Origin: Mesorhizobium sp. WSM3860
GTDB lineage: Bacteria; Pseudomonadota; Alphaproteobacteria; Rhizobiales; Rhizobiaceae
DNA: 64,000 nt
NCBI RefSeq assembly: GCF_002294995.1
Contig: NZ_NSGF01000017.1
Coordinates: 1-64,000, forward strand
Direction of reading: 5' to 3'
In this document: in pieces, positions 58,223 to 64,000 of the stretch
Numbering within the stretch: the stretch's first letter is position 1
Layout of the letters: the number at the start of each line of letters is the position of its first letter
Notes under the pieces: model-generated
Databases searched by the model: none
What the model was told of the DNA's origin: nothing
What the model saw: only the letters and a program-made list of their open reading frames with translations
Translations under genes and position numbers: made by a program

Positions 58223-58343
58223 GATTCGCAGCGTCGCCGATCCAGGCGATTCAGCTTGGGGCGATTCGCGGGTTTGTGATTCGATCAGGCGTGAACTACA
58301 TGCTCGCCCGAAATCGAGTCTCCAGCCAACTGCAAAGAGGCGC

Positions 58344-59081
58344 ATGAGCGAACCGGCAACCCCGACCGAATCCGAACCGCAGCCGGACGACGAAGCGCCG
58401 GAGCCGCGCCGCGAGCCGGTGTTCAACCTGCCGCCGGTGGTGCTGGCTGTGATGGGAATCTGCGCGATCGTCTTCCTGCTGCAGCAATATGTGCTGAACG
58501 ACGACCAGCAAATGACCCTGCTCTACGACGGAGCCTTCATTCCGGTGCTTTACACCGGTCAATACGGCTTCGACTGGTTCCTGTTCACGCGCCCCTTCAC
58601 CTATGCTTTCATGCATGGGGGGTTCGCTCACATCGCCATCAACATGGTCTGGCTTGCCGCTTTCGGCTCACCGCTCGCCAATCGTTTCGGCGCGGCCCGA
58701 TTTGCGGTGTTCTACGCCGTGACCGGGCTGGCTTCGGTCGCGCTGTTCTGGGCCATGCACCCTTACGGCGAGATGCCGCTGGTCGGCGCTTCGGGCGCGA
58801 TCTCGGGCATGATGGGAGCGGCGGCGCGCTACGGTTTCCGTATCGATCGCTCGTCAGGCCAGGCGGCCTTCGCAGGCGAGCCGTTGCCGATCCCAATCGT
58901 GCTGCGTTCGCGCGGCGTCATGACCTTCCTCGGCGTCTGGATGGTGATCAACCTCGCCACCGGCCTTCTTGGCTTTGCACCGGGCATCGACGGACAGATC
59001 GCCTGGGAAGCCCATATCGGCGGCTTTGTCGCCGGCTTTTTCGGCCTGCGCTTTTTCGATCGGCCCCAGCCGTCCGAGTAG
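58344..59081 (+). CDS. Rhomboid family intramembrane serine protease
   Basis: The 245-residue protein has six to seven membrane helices after a charged start. The active Ser is in MPLVGASGAISGMMGAAARYG (about residue 155) and the His in QIAWEAHIGGFVAGFFGLRF (about residue 225). TRPFTYAFMHGGFAHIAINMVWLAAFG has the conserved HxxxN part of helix 2. It cleaves membrane proteins inside the bilayer; substrates are unknown. ATG 58344 is supported by AAGAGG. Confidence 0.93.
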   Translation: MSEPATPTESEPQPDDEAPEPRREPVFNLPPVVLAVMGICAIVFLLQQYVLNDDQQMTLLYDGAFIPVLYTGQYGFDWFLFTRPFTYAFMHGGFAHIAINMVWLAAFGSPLANRFGAARFAVFYAVTGLASVALFWAMHPYGEMPLVGASGAISGMMGAAARYGFRIDRSSGQAAFAGEPLPIPIVLRSRGVMTFLGVWMVINLATGLLGFAPGIDGQIAWEAHIGGFVAGFFGLRFFDRPQPSE

Positions 59082-59185
59082 CGCTGCGGCGCACTTGAAA
59101 TGCAACCAATCGCGGCGCACCATGTTCACCGGAACGTGAATGCCGGTCAGGGCAGGAGCCGGCAGGCAAGGCACAGGAGGCCGCC

Positions 59186-59617
59186 ATGACTGTGAAGGCA
59201 ATTCTTGAGCAAAAAGGCCATGACGTGTTCACACTCGGGCCTAATGAAAAGCTGAGCGAAGCCATTCGTATCCTGACCGAGCATAGGATCGGCGCGCTCG
59301 TCATCACCAATGGCGACCGCAAGATCGTCGGCATCCTTTCCGAGCGCGACATCGTGCGGGTGTTGGCCAGGGAGGGCGCGGCCGCGCTCGATATTCCGGT
59401 CCGTTCGGCCATGACGCCGAAGGTCAAGATCTGCAACGAGAGCCACACGGTCAACGAGGTCATGGAGATCATGACGAAGGGTCGCTTCCGCCACCTGCCG
59501 GTGGAGAAGGACGGCATGCTCGACGGCATCGTTTCCATCGGCGACGTGGTCAAGCGCCGCATCGAGGATGTCGAGCGGGAGGCCGAGGAGATCCGGGCCT
59601 ACATCGCCACCGCCTGA
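59186..59617 (+). CDS. CBS domain pair protein
   Basis: The 143-residue protein consists of two CBS motifs (VFTLGPNEKLSEAIRILTEHRIGALVITNGDRKIVGILSERDIVRVL and ICNESHTVNEVMEIMTKGRFRHLPVEKDGMLDGIVSIGDVVKRRI). Such pairs bind adenine nucleotides. There is no effector domain, so it would regulate a partner. An AGGAGG site precedes the ATG. Confidence 0.93.
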   Translation: MTVKAILEQKGHDVFTLGPNEKLSEAIRILTEHRIGALVITNGDRKIVGILSERDIVRVLAREGAAALDIPVRSAMTPKVKICNESHTVNEVMEIMTKGRFRHLPVEKDGMLDGIVSIGDVVKRRIEDVEREAEEIRAYIATA

Positions 59618-59794
59618 TACAGGCGGGAAGGAGCCGCCAGCACAGCCCGGCGGCTTACAAGCGCAGGCAGCTAGAAGGCGTGCGCGCGGCTTTGCACTTG
59701 TCTCAATGAACGGTTTGCACTAGCGAGTGATGCGATTTTTCGCAACGCGACAAGCAAAATCGCGCCAGCCACAAAATGCGACCCATAGGCCTCC

Positions 59795-61294
59795 ATGAGC
59801 ATCATCGATACCCGTACGCCCGACCCGAAACGCCTGATCTCCGGCGCCACCGGCGACTGGGAAATCATCATCGGGCTCGAAGTGCATGCGCAAGTAACGT
59901 CCGAGGCAAAGCTCTTCTCCGGCGCTTCGACCTCTTTCGGCGCGGCGCCGAATGCCAATGTCAGTCTGGTCGACGCTGCGATGCCCGGCATGCTGCCGGT
60001 GATCAATGAGGAATGCGTCAAGCAGGCGATCCGTACCGGGCTGGGCTTGAAGGCCGCGATCAACCACAAGTCGGTCTTCGATCGAAAGAATTATTTCTAC
60101 CCGGACCTGCCGCAGGGCTATCAGATATCGCAGTACAAGCAGCCGATCGTCGGCGAGGGCAAGGTGATCGTCTCCGTCGGGCCGGACCGGCAGGGCGAGT
60201 TCGAGGACATCGAGGTCGGCATCGAGCGCCTGCATCTGGAACAGGATGCCGGCAAGTCGATGCACGACCAGCATCCGACCATGTCCTATGTCGACCTCAA
60301 CCGGTCCGGTGTTGCGCTGATGGAGATCGTTTCCAAGCCGGACATGCGCTCCGCCGACGAGGCCAAAGCCTATGTCAGCAAGCTGCGCACCATCATGCGC
60401 TATCTCGGCACCTGCGACGGCAACATGGACGAGGGTTCGTTGCGCGCCGACGTCAACGTCTCGGTGCGCCGTCCGGGCGGCGGCTTCGGCACACGCTGCG
60501 AGATCAAGAACGTCAACTCGATCCGCTTCATCGGCCAGGCCATCGAGTCCGAAGCGCGCCGTCAGATCGCCATCCTGGAAGACGGCGGCGCGATTGAGCA
60601 GGAGACGCGGCTATTCGACCCCAACAAGGGCGAAACGCGCTCGATGCGCTCCAAGGAAGAGGCGCATGACTACCGCTATTTCCCCGACCCCGACCTTCTG
60701 CCGCTGGAATTCGACCAAGCCTATGTCGATGATCTGGCACAGCATCTGCCGGAACTCCCGGACGAGAAAAAGGCGCGGCTGATCGGCTCGCTCGGCCTCT
60801 CGCCCTACGACGCCTCGGTGCTGGTGTCGGACAAGCCGGTCGCCGACTATTTCGAGAAGGTGGCCTCGGGGCGTGACGGCAAGCTTGCCGCCAACTGGGT
60901 CATCAACGACCTGCTGGGCGCCCTCAACAAGGCCGGCAAAGATATTGAAAATGCTCCGGTTTCGCCTGAGCAGCTCGGCGCCGTGATCGATCTGATCAAG
61001 GAAGGTACGATCTCCGGCAAGATCGCCAAGGACCTGTTCGAGATCGTCTGGAACGAGGGCGGCGATCCGCGCCAGCTCGTCGAAAGCCGCGGCATGAAGC
61101 AGGTGACCGACAGCGGCGCCATCGAGAAGGCGGTCGACGAGGTCATCGCCGCCAACCCCGACAAGGCCGAGCAGGCCCGCGCCAAGCCGACCATGGCCGG
61201 CTGGTTCGTCGGCCAGGTGATGAAGGCGACCGGCGGCAAGGCGAACCCGCAGGCGGTCAACGAGCTGGTCAAGGCCAAGCTCGGCATCGAATAG
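59795..61294 (+). CDS. gatB: Asp-tRNA(Asn)/Glu-tRNA(Gln) amidotransferase subunit B
   Basis: GatB activates the misacylated tRNA by phosphorylation in the GatCAB complex. The 499-residue protein has the GatB core (WEIIIGLEVHAQVTSEAKLFSGASTSFG, KNYFYPDLPQGYQISQYKQPI, HLEQDAGKSMHD) and a C-terminal YqeY-like domain (about 350-499) ending with KPTMAGWFVGQVMKATGGKANPQAVNELVKAKLG. gatC and gatA are not in the window, as is common in alphaproteobacteria. Confidence 0.98.
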   Translation: MSIIDTRTPDPKRLISGATGDWEIIIGLEVHAQVTSEAKLFSGASTSFGAAPNANVSLVDAAMPGMLPVINEECVKQAIRTGLGLKAAINHKSVFDRKNYFYPDLPQGYQISQYKQPIVGEGKVIVSVGPDRQGEFEDIEVGIERLHLEQDAGKSMHDQHPTMSYVDLNRSGVALMEIVSKPDMRSADEAKAYVSKLRTIMRYLGTCDGNMDEGSLRADVNVSVRRPGGGFGTRCEIKNVNSIRFIGQAIESEARRQIAILEDGGAIEQETRLFDPNKGETRSMRSKEEAHDYRYFPDPDLLPLEFDQAYVDDLAQHLPELPDEKKARLIGSLGLSPYDASVLVSDKPVADYFEKVASGRDGKLAANWVINDLLGALNKAGKDIENAPVSPEQLGAVIDLIKEGTISGKIAKDLFEIVWNEGGDPRQLVESRGMKQVTDSGAIEKAVDEVIAANPDKAEQARAKPTMAGWFVGQVMKATGGKANPQAVNELVKAKLGIE

Positions 61295-61298
61295 AGCG

Positions 61299-61787
61299 AT
61301 GTTCATCCGCACTGCCAGCGAGCGCGATCTTGATGCGGTGCGCGCGCTGCTGGTCGAGACGTGGCATGCGACCTATGACGCCATCTACGGCCCCGAGCAG
61401 GTAACGGCGATCACCGACGACTGGCATTCTATTGCTTCGCTCAAGGCGCAGCTGGCGCGGCCGAATTCCGAATTCCTGGTGGCTGACGACGGCAAGCGGC
61501 TTGGCAGCATGGCTTTCGCGGCCGCTACCACCGACCCGAAGATCGTCCTTCTTAACCAGCTCTACGTATCCCCGGGTTGTCAGCGGCAAGGGATCGGCCG
61601 GGCGCTGCTCGAGGAAGTCGAGGCCAGTTTTCCGGAGATGCGGACGCTGCGTCTCGAGGTCGAGGAGGCGAATGCCGTGGCGATCGCCTTCTACGAGGCG
61701 AACGGATTTCGGACGACAGGCAGGACAGCGGATTGCGGTGGCAGTTCGGGACTGCCCGCGCTCATCCTGGAGAAGCGGCTCGGCTAA
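61299..61787 (+). CDS. GNAT family N-acetyltransferase
   Basis: The 162-residue protein has the acetyl-CoA site LLNQLYVSPGCQRQGIGRALLEEVEASFPEMRTLRLEVEEANAVAIAFYEANGFRTTGRT, a clear GNAT motif A/B. It starts four bases after gatB and is likely co-transcribed. The substrate is unknown. Confidence 0.93.
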   Translation: MFIRTASERDLDAVRALLVETWHATYDAIYGPEQVTAITDDWHSIASLKAQLARPNSEFLVADDGKRLGSMAFAAATTDPKIVLLNQLYVSPGCQRQGIGRALLEEVEASFPEMRTLRLEVEEANAVAIAFYEANGFRTTGRTADCGGSSGLPALILEKRLG

Positions 61788-61911
61788 GCGCCGGCGGACG
61801 CCCAAAGCGATCATCGCAGGGTTTTGATTTGATCGCACTGATCCCCGCTATCAAACCTGTCCTCGCGACGTCCGCCATGGGGCAGGCGCATCGCTCGCCG
61901 AGGGAACCGCG

Positions 61912-62610
61912 ATGCCGAGCTTGCCGGAACTGCTGCCGACCCAAGTGTCGGATGAGTCTTTCGGTGGCGTGACTTATCACGTCGCCGGTGAACTGGTGCC
62001 CGTGCTCTCCGTCGACGTGAGCAGGATGCCGGTGTATTTCGAGCATCACATCCTGCTCTGGAAGCACTCCACCGTCAGCATCGGGCTAAAATCGCTGCGC
62101 GGCGCGCTGAAGCGCATGATGGCCGGCATGCAGGTCTTCGTCACCGAGGCGTCGGGCTCGGGCGTCATCGCCTTCAGCCGTGACGGGCCGGGCCACATCG
62201 TGCCGATCCATCTTCGCCGCGGCGAGGAGATCCAGGTGCGCGAGCACCAGTTTCTCGCCGCGACCGCCAGCGTCGACTACACCTTCGAGCGGGTGCGCGG
62301 CCTGGCGACGATGCTGTTCGGCCAGAGCGGCTTCTTCATCGACCGCTTCCGCGGCGAAACCGGCGACGGCATCGTCTGGCTGCACGGCTACGGCAATGTC
62401 TTCGAGAAGGTGCTTGCGCCCGGCGAGACCATCGACATCGAGCCGGGCGGCTGGTTGTTCAAGGACGCTTCTGTCAGGATGGAAACCAGGATCGACCGTC
62501 TCTCCAGCGGCTTCTTCGGCGCAAACGTCAACTTCGTCGTCAACCGTTTCACCGGACCGAGCCGCGTCGGCATCCAGTCGATGTATCTGCACATGCCGTC
62601 GGAAGAGTAG
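61912..62610 (+). CDS. AIM24 family protein (TIGR00266-like)
   Basis: The 232-residue beta-rich protein has the AIM24/DUF124 pattern: PVYFEHHILLWKHSTVSIGLKSLRGALKRMMAGMQVFVTEASGSGVIAFSRDGPGHIVPIHLRRGEEIQVREHQFLAATASVDYTF, then GDGIVWLHGYGNVFEKVLAPGETIDIEPGGWLFKDASV. Bacterial members are of unknown role. AGGGAACC precedes the ATG at 61912. Confidence 0.87.
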   Translation: MPSLPELLPTQVSDESFGGVTYHVAGELVPVLSVDVSRMPVYFEHHILLWKHSTVSIGLKSLRGALKRMMAGMQVFVTEASGSGVIAFSRDGPGHIVPIHLRRGEEIQVREHQFLAATASVDYTFERVRGLATMLFGQSGFFIDRFRGETGDGIVWLHGYGNVFEKVLAPGETIDIEPGGWLFKDASVRMETRIDRLSSGFFGANVNFVVNRFTGPSRVGIQSMYLHMPSEE

Positions 62611-62667
62611 AGCACGACCGGTCACGTGGCATAGCCGTTTCACCGGTCGTCTTGCAGTCTTACTGCC

Positions 62668-63450
62668 TTAGAGGTCCTTCGCCCATTCAATGATGAAGGC
62701 AGCCACTTTTTCGTAGCCCGGCTCGGCCATGAGGAAATGCGACATGCCTGCAAACTCGACGTAGTCGGTGCGCGACGGCGCCTTCTTGTGCTTTTTGTAG
62801 ATTTTCCTCGACATCGCCGGCGCAACGGTCTTGTCCTCCGAGGCCGCGGTAACCAGAACCGGTTGCGTGCGCTTCCTTATGTTGATGCCGATGCCCAGGC
62901 CGGTCGCCGTCTGGGCGAAGACGCGGCCCGAAGTCGGGACCATGTACTTCTCATAGGCTTCGTCTCGGAGCGCGGCCGGAGCGGTGTTGGCGAATTTGGC
63001 GTCGAATTGAGCCTTGGACAGGGTGTAGGTGCGGTTCCAGGCATTCCAGCGGGCGAGCACCGGGAGCGCGGCAAGCAGCGACACCGGGTCGGCGATGATG
63101 CCCGCCACCGGGCCGGAGTCCAGCAGGACGCCGGCCACCCCGTAGCCTCGGTCGAGCAGAAGCTGCGTCACCAGCCCGCCCATGGAATGTCCGATGATGA
63201 TCGGCTTCTCAGGCAGCGTTTCGATGAACTTGGCGATGTGGTCCGCGATGTCGCCGGCTTTCAGTGAGCCGAGGTCCGCCGGCGGATTCGCGCGCAGTTC
63301 GGCGGCTCCCCGATCCAGGAACGGCCAGGACGGCGCGTGGACGGTGTAGCCAGCCTCTTCGAATGGCTTGCGGAAATTGCTCCAGGACGCGGCTGTCATC
63401 CAGGCGCCGTGGATAAGGACAACGGTTCGGGTCAGGCGGGAGTGGGTCAT
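62668..63450 (-). CDS. Alpha/beta hydrolase
   Basis: The 260-residue protein has VVLIHGAWMTAASWSNF near the start (oxyanion-hole HG), the nucleophile elbow IIGHSMGGLVTQLLL (about residue 95), an Asp region (VTAASEDKTVAPAMSRKIY) and a late His (FAGMSHFLMAEPG). The catalytic triad is therefore complete. It is divergent from the OhrR-type regulator, sharing a 190-bp region with a palindrome, so it is probably under that regulator's control. Confidence 0.9.
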   Translation of the reverse strand: MTHSRLTRTVVLIHGAWMTAASWSNFRKPFEEAGYTVHAPSWPFLDRGAAELRANPPADLGSLKAGDIADHIAKFIETLPEKPIIIGHSMGGLVTQLLLDRGYGVAGVLLDSGPVAGIIADPVSLLAALPVLARWNAWNRTYTLSKAQFDAKFANTAPAALRDEAYEKYMVPTSGRVFAQTATGLGIGINIRKRTQPVLVTAASEDKTVAPAMSRKIYKKHKKAPSRTDYVEFAGMSHFLMAEPGYEKVAAFIIEWAKDL

Positions 63451-63486
63451 TGAGTTCTATCCTTTCCGGATCGTTTTGCGATTGCG

Positions 63487-63519
63487 CGATTTAATCGTAG
63501 ACGATTTAATTGTCTACGA
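63487..63519. promoter_or_regulatory. Palindromic operator between hydrolase and OhrR-type gene
   Basis: TCGTAGAC (63495-63502) and GTCTACGA (63512-63519) are perfect inverse arms. The core TAGACGATTTAATTGTCTA (63498-63516) is palindromic apart from one mismatched pair and the centre. CGATTTAAT also occurs twice as a direct repeat (63487-63495 and 63502-63510). An AT-rich palindrome of this size suits a MarR/OhrR dimer. Confidence 0.6.
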
Positions 63520-63639
63520 CTGTTATGCGGGATCACGAAAAGTTGAATAGCTTGCGATTTGATCGTTCGCGATCTATCTGAATGGGACGAGTCTTAGAGC
63601 GGCTGGCGCCGCGACGGACTGCCGTGCCGGAGGGAACCC

Positions 63640-64000
63640 ATGAAGATCGACCTCGACGAGAACCCGGAGTTGATGGAGCGGCTAACCCTCGACGTGATGC
63701 CCTGCTTCGCGATCTATTCGGCTGCGAATGCCGTGAATCGGTTCTATCGCAAGATGCTGGAGGAGCTCGACCTGACCTACCCGCAATATCTGGTCATGGT
63801 TGTCCTGTGGGAGACCAGGGGTACAACGATGAAGTCGCTCGGGGAGCGGCTCGATCTCGATTCAAGCACGCTGACCCCGCTGGTGAAGAAGTTGGAGAGC
63901 CGCGGCCTGGTCACGCGCGCGCGCAGCAAGGCTGACGAGCGCGTTCTCGATGTCGTTCCGACCGCTGCCGGTATGGCGATGCGCAAGGCCGGCTGCGAGG
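63640..64000 (+). CDS. ohrR: OhrR-type MarR-family regulator (3' end cut by window edge)
   Basis: OhrR senses organic peroxides through a conserved Cys and represses peroxide-detoxifying genes. The visible 120 residues include the hallmark DVMPCFAIYSAANAVNRFYRKMLEELDLTYPQYLVMVVLWE, with the reactive Cys at about residue 22 and the LTYPQYLVMVVLWE block. A winged helix follows (MKSLGERLDLDSSTLTPLVKKLESRGLVTRARSKADERVLDVVPT). The ATG follows GGAGGGA. The C-terminus is outside the window. Confidence 0.8.
   Translation, partial: MKIDLDENPELMERLTLDVMPCFAIYSAANAVNRFYRKMLEELDLTYPQYLVMVVLWETRGTTMKSLGERLDLDSSTLTPLVKKLESRGLVTRARSKADERVLDVVPTAAGMAMRKAGCE

Larger units (their letters stand above)
57931..58343 (+). 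other. 413-bp gap with an orphan terminator
   Basis: No protein gene is seen. The plus strand has a clear terminator at 58191-58222 (listed separately), with no gene upstream of it. The frame of the rhomboid gene is open back to 58083, but it would have to run through that terminator, so the real start is later. Confidence 0.6.

Overview
The window reads as a chromosomal segment of a high-GC alphaproteobacterium of the order Rhizobiales, most likely Mesorhizobium or a close relative. Grounds for this are the ldtR/ldtP pair, the glyA-nrdR-ribD-ribE-ribH-nusB order, the DUF177-plsX-fabH-ihfA-merR order, an Asp-type hemB, a K-type H+-pyrophosphatase and many short palindromic intergenic elements. 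The taxonomic call is inferred from gene content, not from a database search. No insertion sequence, prophage, CRISPR array or rRNA operon was seen. One tRNA gene (tRNA-Pro, GGG) is present. The last gene runs off the right edge.

Layout. 0-4.7 kb: a RibD-C/DHFR-like reductase, hemB, a DUF2066 secreted protein, a 3-hydroxyisobutyryl-CoA hydrolase-like enzyme and a small membrane protein. 4.7-9.1 kb: the cell-wall regulator ldtR, decayed coding remnants, the L,D-transpeptidase ldtP and a Na+/H+ antiporter. 9.2-16.3 kb: glyA, a secreted IalB-like protein, and nrdR-ribD-ribE-(407-bp gap)-ribH-nusB-MFS (dNTP control, riboflavin synthesis, antitermination). 16.6-20.6 kb: hppA, then bamE opposite a cytochrome bc1 assembly chaperone and DUF177. 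20.7-24.3 kb: plsX-fabH (lipid initiation), ihfA, a MerR regulator and a DUF883-like membrane anchor. 24.4-27.4 kb: small secreted proteins (one with twelve consecutive His), a small XRE regulator, a YbaK-type editing protein and tRNA-Pro.

27.5-37.0 kb holds a surface polysaccharide locus: polymerase/ligase, initiating sugar transferase, GT4 glycosyltransferase and Wza-like exporter on the minus strand. Opposite them are a GumC/Wzc-like co-polymerase with a degenerate kinase domain, a FemAB/GNAT-type acyltransferase and a polysaccharide deacetylase. This inventory matches the Caulobacter holdfast and Agrobacterium unipolar-polysaccharide (UPP) logic and is the most interesting region here.

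37.0-47.2 kb: a ClpP-like secreted protein, DUF2842, ctaA, argC, an agmatinase-family hydrolase, an OafA-like acyltransferase, a secreted GDPD, a divergent aldo/keto reductase-LysR pair, rplM-rpsI with a near-consensus promoter and a leader hairpin, and a thioesterase. 47.3-54.8 kb: enoyl-CoA hydratase, a lone AAA ATPase coupled to a CoA-binding protein, metY plus a cupin, an orphan cytochrome P450, membrane proteins and a gamma-carbonic anhydrase. 54.8-64 kb: an ankyrin protein, a transglutaminase-like secreted peptidase, a double-PilZ protein, a PAS protein, a possible small RNA, a rhomboid protease, a CBS-pair protein, gatB, a GNAT, an AIM24-like protein, and an alpha/beta hydrolase divergent from an OhrR-type MarR regulator with a clear palindromic operator between them.
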